This document shows, one piece after another, positions 35,001 through 43,936 of a stretch of DNA of 64,000 nucleotides. Under the pieces are notes generated by a model that ran no database searches, had not been told where the DNA came from, and saw only the letters and a program-made list of their open reading frames with translations. Positions within the stretch are counted from its first letter, which is position 1. Each line of letters starts with the position of its first letter. Location: positions 248,001 through 312,000 of the forward strand of contig NZ_JAHUWJ010000003.1 in NCBI RefSeq assembly GCF_019219075.1, written 5' to 3'. The position numbers were made by a program, and so were the translations under genes. The DNA is from Chitinophaga sp. sic0106 (GTDB lineage Bacteria > Bacteroidota > Bacteroidia > Chitinophagales > Chitinophagaceae).

Positions 35001-35235
35001 TGTAAAAGTCCGTGAAATTACTTTATCGTATAGGCTTCCCCGTAATATCAGTAACCGCCTCCACATCAAAGACGCCCAGTTTGGGCTGGTAGCCAGAAAT
35101 CCTTTTATCATCTATAAAGATATTCCAAACGTAGACCCCGACTCCAACTACAACAACGGTAACGGACAGGGACTGGAATATGGCTCACTGCCATCCAGGA
35201 GAGGATGGGGCTTTAACCTGAATGTGAAGTTCTAA
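32014..35235 (+). CDS. SusC/RagA-type TonB-dependent transporter of the chitin locus
   Basis: 1073 aa from MNAIVKLQHIGCCAAVLTLC at 32014; the open frame begins 17 codons earlier without a signal sequence. A signal peptide (ending NAQ) precedes the carboxypeptidase-regulatory-like domain (about 28-110), the SusC motif LKDVVVTALGIKREERELGY, the TonB plug (about 125-260, with KISVLKGPSAAALYGSSAANG) and the barrel ending GWGFNLNVKF. There is no STN domain, in keeping with control by a LacI regulator rather than sigma/FecR. With the SusD next to it, it should import chito-oligosaccharides. Confidence 0.94.
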   Translation: MNAIVKLQHIGCCAAVLTLCQYYANAQSPGTIKGKINDENGNIIPSASIYNKNSRQNNISTAAGQYAIQAQNGDSIIIQMIGYDRYGFVAKLSGQPVNITLHSRSQNLKDVVVTALGIKREERELGYAFTEVNGDDINKAKETNVINSLAGKVAGLVINSTAGGPSGSSRVIIRGNTSITGNNQPLYVIDGIPMDNSNYGQVGDTKYAEGVDMGDAISAINPDDIEKISVLKGPSAAALYGSSAANGVILITTKKGSKQKELGIELSSTSTIEKQLTKVNGNQYLYGQGNNGNLPQDQQQAQNTMFTNFGPRLDPNVNIIGFDGKTRPYALAENNFGSFFRTGSSFNNTLSLTNATDKSNFRFSVGDLRYKDIVPNSDIRRDNFSFSARSKFGQYLDFDARATYLNERVNNRAGLGDAPTNVGQNFNGLANNIDQSVFGDNYKTASGQYVEWGGGQYRLNPYWVLYEMSNVTMKDRLTGAFNANITVNKHFSILARASTDITFLNYQKYSPPTTPLAISGMMNTLDQKYMTNQADVMATFTHKLSRDINLSARLGASLNQRQRKGTAGTFSNMTVTDVKSINSYQDKSIEESNIRREVRSGYGLVTLGYKDFLYIDGTIRTDASSTLPKGNNVYTYPSVSGSLIFTDAFNIKSNILSFGKLRASWAEVGSDTDPYMLDLYYSLYPLSFNGSQPANISTKIIPNKELKPTRTRSFETGLNMKFFNGRLTFDGTYYTSRSRDQINIVPAPVSSGFTKQIINAGLITNKGLELMLSGTPISKKDFSWDVSVNFARNINNVQSLAPDVPFITLSEARWLGLLVAAMPGQRYGSIIGYDYQRDLKGNIILNPTTLAPVPTTDRRVLGKGVFDWTGGLTSRFNYKNFSLNAVFDVKYGADIFSMTDLFSVVRGASKKTLPGREEWIQSEQERLAAKKTAGEWRSMGMVRGYVPEGVVQTGTDADGKPVYEKNTRAVDPSVYWANYYSDGNGIAVPFIYKATYVKVREITLSYRLPRNISNRLHIKDAQFGLVARNPFIIYKDIPNVDPDSNYNNGNGQGLEYGSLPSRRGWGFNLNVKF

Positions 35236-35256
35236 CGGACAAAATAATTTACCGCT

Positions 35257-36840
35257 ATGACACAAAATCGCAACTATAACTATATACTTCCGCTGCTACT
35301 GCTGCTTACCGCCTGTAGTAAGTTCGGAACACTAAATACAGATCCTACAAAATCCAGCTCCATGAATCCCAAAAACCAGCTGATCTATGCACAGCTCTGG
35401 TTTTCAGGGGATCTGTCCACCCAGGAAAGAACGAACAGCATCGTGCTGCTGCCGCTGGTACAGCAGTTTGGCGCTGTGTACTATGCACGTGTAGGTGGCA
35501 TGTATGTAAAAGATGCTACCCGCATGTGGGTGATGTGGGAAAACAGTTATCCGAATGATGTGGTCAACATTGTGGATGCCGCTGAACGTACGAAGGACGT
35601 AGCTACGCAATCCAATCTAAATGCCATGTGCCGCATTATGAAGGTATACACCTTTGCCCGCCTTACGGACCTGTATGGTGATATCCCGTACTCGCAGGCC
35701 GGCACCGCTTATTACTCGCAAATCAAACGACCGGTATACGATAAACAGGAAGATATATACAATGATTTCCTGGCAGAATTAAAAGCCGCTGCCGCCCAGC
35801 TGGACGCTACAAAAGACAAGGTACCCGAGGAAGTATTTTTCAAGGGAGATATCAATGCCTGGAAAAAATTTGCCAACTCCCTCCGCATCAGACTCGCACT
35901 GCGCATTGCCAAAAGAAATCCCGACAAGGCGAAAACGGAGATTACGGAGGCATATAGTGGTGGGGTGATGACCAGCAATGCGGATATCTGCATGACCAAA
36001 CACCTGGATATCCAGAGCACCTATTCCGATGTGCGCGGCAACGCAGTTTCCGTGGCCATCAACCAGCAGTCGGGCATGCCTAAAATCATCAGCACTTTCC
36101 TCAACCTGCTGAAAAACACCAATGATCCGCGGTTGAACTACATCCCCCGCTGTTACAAACAGAATAATCCCATGAAACCTTTTGAACGGGAAGATATTAC
36201 CGAGCAGGTGAAAGTGACCACTGTAGGCCTGACCGGTTCCAATCCGGGCAGGTATGTGTATGACGACTGGGTAGGCCCTGTGACCATCAAACTGGCCAAT
36301 GGCACCAACTACAGCGCCGTAAACGGGGACCTGAAATGCGAACTGAACAACTGCTTCATCCGTAACAATGCGCCTTTCCTGCATCTGACCTATGCGGAAG
36401 TGGAGCTGTTACTCGCGGATGCCAGCATTCGGCTGGGTATTACTTTGGGAGATGATGCAGCCACCCATTATCGCAAGGGCATTGAAGCGGCTATGAAGCA
36501 GCTGAGTCTGTACCCTAACGGCCCTGTAGTACCCGATACGGCCATTGCACGGTTCCTCACCGAAAACCCGCTGGCAGCCGGTACAGAGCTGAAGCAGATT
36601 AACTCACAGCTTTACATTGCGCTCATGCTCAATGGCCCGGAAACATTCGCCAACTGGCGCCGCTCGGGTTATCCTGAATTAAAAGCCACGCCTACCAATG
36701 AGTCAACCTCCACCACTATTCCCCGCCGCTTCCAGTATCCATTATCAGAGAAAGAGCAGAACGCGGTAAACGTACAGGCAGCAGTGGAGCGCATTGGCGA
36801 GGATGACTGGACCAGGCGCGTATGGTGGGACAAAGAATAA
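35257..36840 (+). CDS. SusD-like nutrient-binding outer-membrane lipoprotein
   Basis: 527 aa with lipobox LLLLTACSKF at the N-terminus. The sequence fits the SusD/RagB nutrient-binding group that begins NTDPTKSS: helical core with MCRIMKVYTFARLTDLYGDIPYS (about residues 128-150), FANSLRIRLALRIAKRNPDKA, and the C-terminal FLHLTYAEVELLLADASIRLG. It begins 21 bp after SusC and is expected to form the lid of that transporter and to bind chitin oligosaccharides at the surface. Confidence 0.93.
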   Translation: MTQNRNYNYILPLLLLLTACSKFGTLNTDPTKSSSMNPKNQLIYAQLWFSGDLSTQERTNSIVLLPLVQQFGAVYYARVGGMYVKDATRMWVMWENSYPNDVVNIVDAAERTKDVATQSNLNAMCRIMKVYTFARLTDLYGDIPYSQAGTAYYSQIKRPVYDKQEDIYNDFLAELKAAAAQLDATKDKVPEEVFFKGDINAWKKFANSLRIRLALRIAKRNPDKAKTEITEAYSGGVMTSNADICMTKHLDIQSTYSDVRGNAVSVAINQQSGMPKIISTFLNLLKNTNDPRLNYIPRCYKQNNPMKPFEREDITEQVKVTTVGLTGSNPGRYVYDDWVGPVTIKLANGTNYSAVNGDLKCELNNCFIRNNAPFLHLTYAEVELLLADASIRLGITLGDDAATHYRKGIEAAMKQLSLYPNGPVVPDTAIARFLTENPLAAGTELKQINSQLYIALMLNGPETFANWRRSGYPELKATPTNESTSTTIPRRFQYPLSEKEQNAVNVQAAVERIGEDDWTRRVWWDKE

Positions 36841-36861
36841 TCATCTGCAAAACTACTATCA

Positions 36862-38199
36862 ATGAAAAAGCAACTACATATATGCTTCCTTTTAGCAGCA
36901 GGCCTGCTAGCCGGATGCACAAAAGATGAAGCAGCCGATCAGGCGGCAGGCAAGCCATTTACACCGCGGGTGTTTAATGAGATATCATTGTTCCCGGAGA
37001 GTCGCGACAGCATCCGCATTTTAAACGTGGGCGACACCATGGCCTTCACCGGCCTCCAGTATTCTCCGGTACAGGCAGACATTGCCTGGAAAATCAATGA
37101 TTCCGTGGCGGCTACTGACAAGCAATATTATTTTATAGCAAGAGAAGGAGGGGCCTTTCGTGTAAGCGTAAACGTAACCTACCAGGGCTATACCACCTCG
37201 CGCTACCGGGATATCTTCGTAATACCGAATACCTATAAGCCGAAAGCCGCGGCTAATGTGGTGATGGCGTATATCAGTGATACCGCCAGTTACAAACAGG
37301 TGGACTTCTCCGCAATGACCCATATGGCCTACAAGGTGGCCACCATTACCGCTGCCGGCACCATGGATATTTCCAAAGGTGAAATAGCCCGTAAGGCCGA
37401 AGAAACCGTAGGCCGCGCCCATGTGGCGGGAGTGCCGGTGTTACTGGGCATCAGCGGCGCATTGTCTGCTGATGGCTGGAGTGTAAGCCAGAGCAACCAG
37501 TTTGGGGCCGTTATAACGGACGTGGCTAAACGTGCCGCCCTGGTACAATCCATCAAAGCATACGTGGCAGCCAAACGCATGGACGGTGTAGATCTCCTGA
37601 TGACAGACATCAACGCGTCCGCAAGCATCATCAACGCGAATATTGCCGCTACCGGCACCTTGCTCACTGAGCTGAGGGCCGCACTGGGCGCAAATGCCAT
37701 CCTTACTGCAACCGTAGCCGGCTCCACCTATTACGACCGCTACCCCGACCTCTCCGCCGCCAACTGGATCAATGTACACGCCTATGAAGACGGTGTACAC
37801 GTAGGGCCCGGAAAACCGCTTGGACAACCATCCGGATTCGATTATTTTGTGCAATGTGCCGGCTTATGGAAATCAAAGTACCCGGCCGCAAAAATTGTGA
37901 TGGGCATTCCGGCTTTCGGATTGAGATATAATAGTCTCGATGCCAATGGCAACAACCTTAGCTGGACATCCTATAACTACATCCCTTATAAAGAAATCCT
38001 GGCCGCGGTTCCTGCCGCTGCCACCAAAGAATATGCGGAGATTGCCAAAGGGGTTTATTTCAACGGGATACCGCTGGCCACGCAGAAGGCCGCATGGTTA
38101 AAGCAAAACGGATTTCTCGGCGCCTACCTCTGGGCAGGTGAATACGATGTAACCGGGCAGCAATCGTTAACAGCTAATGTCTATAATTCTCTCCAATGA
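36862..38199 (+). CDS. GH18-fold surface lipoprotein without catalytic acids
   Basis: 445 aa. The lipobox LLAGCTKD is followed by an Ig-like N-terminal domain (about 30-125) and a GH18 barrel (about 130-440, with YISDTASYKQVDFSAMTHMAY, PVLLGISGA, VMGIPAFGLRY, GAYLWAGEYD). Where active GH18 enzymes have DGxDxDxE, this reads DGVDLLMT near residue 240, so both the middle Asp and the proton-donor Glu are lost. It is therefore probably a chitin-binding protein rather than a hydrolase. It sits where PULs usually encode a SusE-type surface glycan-binding protein. Its stop overlaps the next start (ATGA). Confidence 0.87.
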   Translation: MKKQLHICFLLAAGLLAGCTKDEAADQAAGKPFTPRVFNEISLFPESRDSIRILNVGDTMAFTGLQYSPVQADIAWKINDSVAATDKQYYFIAREGGAFRVSVNVTYQGYTTSRYRDIFVIPNTYKPKAAANVVMAYISDTASYKQVDFSAMTHMAYKVATITAAGTMDISKGEIARKAEETVGRAHVAGVPVLLGISGALSADGWSVSQSNQFGAVITDVAKRAALVQSIKAYVAAKRMDGVDLLMTDINASASIINANIAATGTLLTELRAALGANAILTATVAGSTYYDRYPDLSAANWINVHAYEDGVHVGPGKPLGQPSGFDYFVQCAGLWKSKYPAAKIVMGIPAFGLRYNSLDANGNNLSWTSYNYIPYKEILAAVPAAATKEYAEIAKGVYFNGIPLATQKAAWLKQNGFLGAYLWAGEYDVTGQQSLTANVYNSLQ

Positions 38200-39161
38200 A
38201 AATGATAAAACTATTTGCTACGGCAGCCCTACTGTTTACCATGCCTGCCATGGCGCAGGTGAAAGTGATCGGATACATCTTTTCCCGCGGGAATATTGTC
38301 TCCGATATGAAAAAAATCGAGCTGGACAAAATCACCCACCTGAATATTGCCTTTATCAATCCCGATACCACCGGTGTATTCATGCCTTTTCCGGCACTGG
38401 ATACGGTGGTACAAATGGCGCATGACCACGGAGTAAGGGTACTGATGTCGTGCGGCGGTGGCAGCCGGCATACTTATTATGCCAAACTGCTGTCAGACAG
38501 CTGCCGGGAGCAGGTAGTCAACAACTTCATTGCGTTTGCGGACAAGTACCATCTGGACGGAATTGACGTAGACATTGAGGGTGATGATATCGACGATAAC
38601 TATGAAAATTTTGTAGTGGCCCTCAGCCAGCCACTACATCAGCAAAACAAATTGCTGACAGCGGCGCTGGCCTACTACACCCGGAACCGCATCTCCGATC
38701 GTGCCCTGCAGCAATTTGATTTTGTAAACCTGATGGCTTACGATAAAACAGGTCCCTGGCGGCCTGCCAATCCCGGGCAGCACTCCCCTATGTCGTATGT
38801 AATGGATCATTTGAACTACTGGGGTCAGGAAAGAAAAGTGCCAAAAGAACGTTTAGTCGTGGGCGTTCCTTTTTACGGTTATGGATTCGGTCCGCTGGCG
38901 GATACCAGCAAGCGGTATCAGTCGATGGTGTATAAAGATATCATTGCTGCTTTTCCCAATGCAGCAGCCACTGATGAAGTGCCACTACCCAACAATGGCG
39001 GTACCCTGTACTATAACGGTGTAGCTACTATCCGTGAAAAAACGCAGGTAGCGCTGGCCAAAGGCAGTGGTGTCATGATCTGGCAGCTGCTGGCCGATAC
39101 CAGGGACGATACCTCGCTGTTGAACGTCATTGACCAAACCATCAAATCTACGAAACGATGA
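38196..39161 (+). CDS. GH18 family chitinase
   Basis: 321 aa with a signal peptide (cut after AMAQ). It is a compact GH18 barrel: MSCGGGS (about 85-91), the complete catalytic motif DGIDVDIE (Glu near 127), NLMAYDKTGPW and VVGVPFYGYGFG. It closely resembles the catalytic part of the chitinase at 28492 but lacks the C-terminal modules. It overlaps both neighbours by 4 bp (ATGA), so translation is coupled. It probably cuts imported chito-oligosaccharides in the periplasm. Endo-beta-N-acetylglucosaminidase activity on N-glycans is an alternative for this subgroup. Confidence 0.92.
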   Translation: MKMIKLFATAALLFTMPAMAQVKVIGYIFSRGNIVSDMKKIELDKITHLNIAFINPDTTGVFMPFPALDTVVQMAHDHGVRVLMSCGGGSRHTYYAKLLSDSCREQVVNNFIAFADKYHLDGIDVDIEGDDIDDNYENFVVALSQPLHQQNKLLTAALAYYTRNRISDRALQQFDFVNLMAYDKTGPWRPANPGQHSPMSYVMDHLNYWGQERKVPKERLVVGVPFYGYGFGPLADTSKRYQSMVYKDIIAAFPNAAATDEVPLPNNGGTLYYNGVATIREKTQVALAKGSGVMIWQLLADTRDDTSLLNVIDQTIKSTKR

Positions 39162-40699
39162 TACGAAAGATCGTAGCATGTTGCCTGGTAAGCTTTAGCT
39201 GTTACACCGCCATGGCGCAGCAGCAGGACTTTAAAATAAAAGGCTTCCATCTGGACCTGCGCATTCAGGTAATGAAATTGCCCGCCTTAAAGCAATTTGC
39301 ACTACAGCTGAGTCGCCACGGCATTAACACCCTTGTGATGGAATGGGAAGCCAGCTACCCATACCAGCAACATGCAGTGATCGCTAACCAATACGCCTAT
39401 ACGCGGGAGCAGGTGAAAGAATTCATCCGGTATTGCGACAGCCTGCACCTTGATGTAATTCCTTTGCAGCAGAGCTTTGGGCACGTGGAATACATTCTTA
39501 GGCATGCCCGCTATAAAGCACTCCGGGAAGACCAGAAAGACTACTCCCAGGTAAACCCGATCCGGGAGGAAGCCTGCAAGGCCCTGTTTGCGGACCTCTA
39601 CAAGGATCTGATGAGTACCCACCACTCCAAATACTTCCATATCGGCGGCGATGAAACGTACCTGCTGGGGCATTCACCGGAGTCTAAAGCCAAAGCGGAT
39701 AAACTCGGCAAAGGCAGACTATATGGCGATTACATCAAAATGCTATGCGAACTGGTGGTGAGCATGCACAAAATTCCGGTAGTATGGGCGGACATCGCCC
39801 TGAAATATCCTGATGCACTGCAGGGCCTTCCTAAACAAACTGTTTTTGTAGATTGGAATTACGGCTGGGACCTGAACCGCTTTGGGGATCATGAAAAACT
39901 GATGCAGAGCGGGTTTGAAATATGGGGAGCGCCGGCGATCCGCAGCGGCCCTGATAACTTTTTCCTGACCGACTGGCAAAAACATTTCAACAACATACGT
40001 GATTTTATACCACAGGCGCGGCAGCTGGGATATACCGGCATCATCATGACTTCCTGGTCTACCTCCGGCATATATTCTCCGGTGTTTGAAACTGCTTCGG
40101 GAGTCAATGACCTGGTAGCTGTCAGGAGAGTGTATCCTATTTCAGGCTTTGATATGACTATAGCCGCCTATCTGCAAAGTATAAACAGCATATCACCACT
40201 TCAAACCGATTATTTCGTTAACGACTATACGAAAAATCAGTTCGGCTTTAGCACTGCGCAATCGGCAGCTTTCTGGAATGCGCTAAAACGCGCACCCTAT
40301 GAGGTTTCCCAGGGAAAGGTGGTGGGCGCCAACATTAGTCTGGCTGCATTGCTGGATAGTGCCAGGGCAACTGCCGCTATATTACATACGCTGAAGCCTA
40401 TACGTAATTCCGGCAACTTCCAACATTTTCCACTCATGGCCGACATACGGGTGTGTTACCTCAGCTGCCTGCTGGCAGAATCCGCGATGAACGACAGCAG
40501 TTATACCGTAGCACAGGCGAAAGGGTTATTGCAGGAACTGAATGCATTACCCATGGCGGAGCTGGACAACCGCTTCACTACGCTGAACAGTGCCCTGCTA
40601 TATCCTGAAGAAATAATTACAGAAAACAAGTTGCGAAAAGAAAAATGGAATTCATTAAAAGCAAAATTGAACGCTGATGTCCGCAGGAATGGAAACTAA
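39158..40699 (+). CDS. GH20 beta-N-acetylhexosaminidase
   Basis: 513 aa with a signal peptide (cut after AMAQ). The GH20 barrel begins at once (FKIKGFHLDLRIQVMKLPAL), without the usual N-terminal GH20b domain. The catalytic Asp-Glu pair is in YFHIGGDETYLLG near residues 160-170, with later Trp-rich elements (VFVDWNYGWDLNRF, IIMTSWSTSGIYSP). It should release GlcNAc from chitobiose or longer oligomers in the periplasm, supplying the transporter encoded next. The last 130 residues are helical and of unknown role. Confidence 0.88.
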   Translation: MIRKIVACCLVSFSCYTAMAQQQDFKIKGFHLDLRIQVMKLPALKQFALQLSRHGINTLVMEWEASYPYQQHAVIANQYAYTREQVKEFIRYCDSLHLDVIPLQQSFGHVEYILRHARYKALREDQKDYSQVNPIREEACKALFADLYKDLMSTHHSKYFHIGGDETYLLGHSPESKAKADKLGKGRLYGDYIKMLCELVVSMHKIPVVWADIALKYPDALQGLPKQTVFVDWNYGWDLNRFGDHEKLMQSGFEIWGAPAIRSGPDNFFLTDWQKHFNNIRDFIPQARQLGYTGIIMTSWSTSGIYSPVFETASGVNDLVAVRRVYPISGFDMTIAAYLQSINSISPLQTDYFVNDYTKNQFGFSTAQSAAFWNALKRAPYEVSQGKVVGANISLAALLDSARATAAILHTLKPIRNSGNFQHFPLMADIRVCYLSCLLAESAMNDSSYTVAQAKGLLQELNALPMAELDNRFTTLNSALLYPEEIITENKLRKEKWNSLKAKLNADVRRNGN

Positions 40700-41999
40700 A
40701 CGGCCGGTAATCGCCATAGGCATCATTGCCGCCATGTTTTTCATCTTTGGTGTGGTGACCTGGATCAACGCCATCCTGATCCCTTATTTTAAAGTAGGTT
40801 GCGAGCTGAATAATTTCCAGTCGTACCTGGTGGCATTTGCCTTTTACATTGCCTACCTGGTGATGGCCATTCCAGCGGGATTGATGCTGAAAAAAACCGG
40901 CTTCAAAAAAGGCATGATGATAGGTTTCTGGCTGATGGCGGCTGGCACTGCGTTGTTTGTACCTGCGGGGATGAGTCGCACCTACGGCCTGTTTTTATCC
41001 GGCTTATTCGCGATTGGCTTAGGCCTGGCTATTTTGCAGACCGCTGCCAATCCCTATATCACTATTCTCGGACAAAAGGAGCGTGCAGCGCAGCGTTTCA
41101 GCATCATGGGTATCTGTAACAAGGTGGCCGGCATACTGGCGCCCGTAGCTTTTGCGGCGGTGTTGATTCAGCCTGGTGATCAGGCCTTATTAAAGGAAGT
41201 GCACTTACTCGATCCTGTTAGTAAAACGCAGGTCCTCGATGAGCTGATTGGCAGAGTGGTAGTGCCTTACGCCGTGGTAACGGTTGTACTTTTTTTGTTT
41301 GGTTGCCTGATCCGGTTTTCTCCTTTGCCTGAAATTGAAAATGAAACTAGCACCGATGCACCTGAGGGCAAAAAGAGCATGCTGGATTTCCCGCACCTGG
41401 TGCTGGGGGCGGTAGCTATATTTTTTCACGTGGGTGCGCAGGTAATTGCTGTGGATAGTATTATTAACTATACCATAGGCATGGGGATGTCGCTGGCGGA
41501 GGCCAAGGTATTTCCTGCGTACATACTCACCACTACTATCATTGGTTACCTGATAGGTATTACCATTATTCCCCGCTGGATATCGCAGTTGCAGGCCTTG
41601 CGTGCATGCACTTTGTTAGGTTTTGTACTGAGTGGGCTGGTGTTACTGATACGTGGCAACGTAACGTTGCTGGGGCATACCGTAGATGCGTCTGCATGGC
41701 TGATTGTTTTACTTGGCCTGGCCAACTCCATGATATGGGCCGGCATCTGGGCCATGGCTATGGATGGATTGGGCAGTTTCGTGAAAACCGGCGCATCGTT
41801 GCTGGTAATGGGCTTGTGCGGCAATGCAATCATGCCGTTGATATACGGCGCGCTGGCAGATAAAGCCGGTCAGCACTTTGCCTACATCGTGCTGCTCCCC
41901 TGCTATGCTTACCTGATCTATTATGCATTTTTTGGTTATGGTCTGAAAACCTGGAAACGGGCGCTTAATGTAAAGTATGAAGTATCTGAAAGTCTATAA
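40677..41999 (+). CDS. nagP: MFS sugar transporter, NagP/FucP-like
   Basis: 440 aa with about 12 membrane helices. FucP-type features are FFIFGVVTWINAILIPYFK near the N-terminus, LAILQTAANPYITILG after helix 4 and SIMGICNKVAGILAP. A second ATG four codons later (40689) is also possible. It overlaps the GH20 gene by 23 bp and the nagA gene by 23 bp. Between a hexosaminidase and nagA the substrate should be N-acetylglucosamine, carried into the cytoplasm by proton symport. The gene symbol rests on this context. Confidence 0.88.
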   Translation: MSAGMETKRPVIAIGIIAAMFFIFGVVTWINAILIPYFKVGCELNNFQSYLVAFAFYIAYLVMAIPAGLMLKKTGFKKGMMIGFWLMAAGTALFVPAGMSRTYGLFLSGLFAIGLGLAILQTAANPYITILGQKERAAQRFSIMGICNKVAGILAPVAFAAVLIQPGDQALLKEVHLLDPVSKTQVLDELIGRVVVPYAVVTVVLFLFGCLIRFSPLPEIENETSTDAPEGKKSMLDFPHLVLGAVAIFFHVGAQVIAVDSIINYTIGMGMSLAEAKVFPAYILTTTIIGYLIGITIIPRWISQLQALRACTLLGFVLSGLVLLIRGNVTLLGHTVDASAWLIVLLGLANSMIWAGIWAMAMDGLGSFVKTGASLLVMGLCGNAIMPLIYGALADKAGQHFAYIVLLPCYAYLIYYAFFGYGLKTWKRALNVKYEVSESL

Positions 42000-43158
42000 T
42001 GGAAAAATCATTACCCGCGCGGGTATCCTTCCAGGCGGCACCTTACTGATTGCTGATGGCCGTATAGCAGCCGTTAGCGGGCACGATATCGAGGTGCCTG
42101 GGGCGGAGCTGGTAGATGCCGGAGGCAGGTATATAGCACCCGGGTTTATTGATTTACATGTGCATGGCGGTGGTGGTGCCGACTTTATGGATAACACCGT
42201 GGATGCATTTTTGCAGATCGCGCAAACGCATGCCCGGTACGGTACTACTGCGATGATGCCTACAACGTTGAGTTGTGGCATGGATAGTTTGCTCACTACC
42301 CTTTCCGTATATGAGCAGGCAAAGCTGGTGAATCAAAGCGGCGCCGAATTTATAGGCTTACATATTGAGGGGCCGTATTTTGCTATGAGTCAGCGAGGTG
42401 CACAGGACCCGCGTTATATCCATCCGCCTGATCCTGCCGAATACCAGGCAGTGCTTTCCAGGTCGGCTGCGGTGAAGCGCTGGAGCGCAGCGCCGGAGCT
42501 GCCGGGTGCTATTGAGTTTGGCCGGTACTTGCAGGAGCGGGATATACTGCCTGCCATTGCACATACCGATGCTGTTTATGAAGAAGTGGTGCCCGCGTTT
42601 GCAGCAGGGTACACGCATTGTACACATTTTTATTCTGCCATGTCCGGTGTTAGCCGGCGGAACGCCTTCCGCTACGCGGGGGTCATTGAAGCAGCCTATC
42701 TGATGGAGGAGATGACGGTGGAAATTATCGCAGATGGCGTTCATCTCCCTATACCCCTTTTACAATTGATTTATAAAATTAAAGGGAGAGATAAAACTGC
42801 GCTGATCACCGATGCCATGCGTGCTGCAGCATTGCCGCCGGGGCCGTCGGTCCTGGGCAGCCTGCAAGACGGGATGCCGGTGCTGGTGGAAGACGGTGTG
42901 GCCAAACTGCCCGACAGATCAGCATTTGCAGGCAGCGTAGCTACTTGCGACCGCCTCATCCGCACCATGCTGACCGCAGGCATTCCCTTATACGATGCTG
43001 TGATGATGATGAGCGAAACACCCGCTACTATCATGAAAGTTCAAGAGCGAAAGGGGAGTCTCACCCCCGGCAAGGATGCCGACGTGGTCATTTTCGACGA
43101 AAACATTCATATCCATACCACCATTGTAGGCGGTAATATCGTTTACAATGGACAATAA
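41977..43158 (+). CDS. nagA: N-acetylglucosamine-6-phosphate deacetylase
   Basis: 393 aa amidohydrolase. Visible motifs are PGFIDLHVHGGGGADFMD (about 53-70), the metal Glu in GLHIEGPYF, the metal His residues in AIAHTDA and YTHCTHFYSAMS, the substrate loop IADGVHLP and the catalytic Asp in LITDAMRAA. It removes acetate from GlcNAc-6-phosphate in the cytoplasm. It overlaps the transporter gene and is followed 8 bp later by nagB. Confidence 0.95.
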   Translation: MKYLKVYNGKIITRAGILPGGTLLIADGRIAAVSGHDIEVPGAELVDAGGRYIAPGFIDLHVHGGGGADFMDNTVDAFLQIAQTHARYGTTAMMPTTLSCGMDSLLTTLSVYEQAKLVNQSGAEFIGLHIEGPYFAMSQRGAQDPRYIHPPDPAEYQAVLSRSAAVKRWSAAPELPGAIEFGRYLQERDILPAIAHTDAVYEEVVPAFAAGYTHCTHFYSAMSGVSRRNAFRYAGVIEAAYLMEEMTVEIIADGVHLPIPLLQLIYKIKGRDKTALITDAMRAAALPPGPSVLGSLQDGMPVLVEDGVAKLPDRSAFAGSVATCDRLIRTMLTAGIPLYDAVMMMSETPATIMKVQERKGSLTPGKDADVVIFDENIHIHTTIVGGNIVYNGQ

Positions 43159-43166
43159 AACAGTAC

Positions 43167-43934
43167 ATGCAGGAATTTAAAACCGAACACCTCACCGTCA
43201 GGATTTACCCCACCAGAAAGGAACTAGGGCTACAGGCCGCTATAACGGCCGCGGCTACACTACGCTACCTGCTGGCAAATAAAAAAACAATCAACATCAT
43301 TTTTGCGGCAGCACCTTCGCAGCAGGAGTTCCTGGAAGCATTGCGCGTGCAACCCGGCATCGACTGGCACCGGGTGAGCGCATTTCACATGGATGAATAC
43401 ATAGGTCTGGCAGCTGAAGCACCACAAGGCTTTGGCAACTTTTTACGGTCGCGCATCTTCAGCCAGGTCGATTTCCATGCTGTTCATTATATCGATGGGC
43501 AGGCCGGCGAAAGCGCTGCGGTGAAGTATGCCGCTTTACTGGAAGTCCACCCGCCGGACGTGGTGTTCATGGGCATTGGAGAAAATGGCCACCTGGCCTT
43601 CAACGACCCGCCAGTGGCCAACTTCCACGATACCCACCCCGTAAAGGTGGTGGAGCTGGATGCCATGTGCCGGCAACAACAGGTAAACGATGGCTGCTTT
43701 GGTGAGCTGGCACAAGTACCCACTCATGCCATTACCCTAACGATACCTGCGCTGATGCAGGCGCCATATATCTACTGCATGGTGCCCGGTGCCACCAAGC
43801 AACAGGCGGTGTATAACACCCTCCATCAGTCGGTACATACTGAATTTCCTTCAACAATATTAAGAACACATCCTGGCGCCATACTTTTTCTGGACGAGCA
43901 GAGCAGTGAACTATTAGCCACCAAAAAGCATTAG
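43167..43934 (+). CDS. nagB: Glucosamine-6-phosphate deaminase
   Basis: 255 aa. The active-site segments are AFHMDEYIGL (about 72-81) and VVFMGIGENGHLAFNDPP (about 131-148), both characteristic of NagB. The length is slightly under the usual 260-270. It converts glucosamine-6-phosphate to fructose-6-phosphate and ammonia. It lies between nagA and a CBM9-like gene, 2 bp from the latter. Confidence 0.94.
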   Translation: MQEFKTEHLTVRIYPTRKELGLQAAITAAATLRYLLANKKTINIIFAAAPSQQEFLEALRVQPGIDWHRVSAFHMDEYIGLAAEAPQGFGNFLRSRIFSQVDFHAVHYIDGQAGESAAVKYAALLEVHPPDVVFMGIGENGHLAFNDPPVANFHDTHPVKVVELDAMCRQQQVNDGCFGELAQVPTHAITLTIPALMQAPYIYCMVPGATKQQAVYNTLHQSVHTEFPSTILRTHPGAILFLDEQSSELLATKKH

Positions 43935-43936
43935 CC

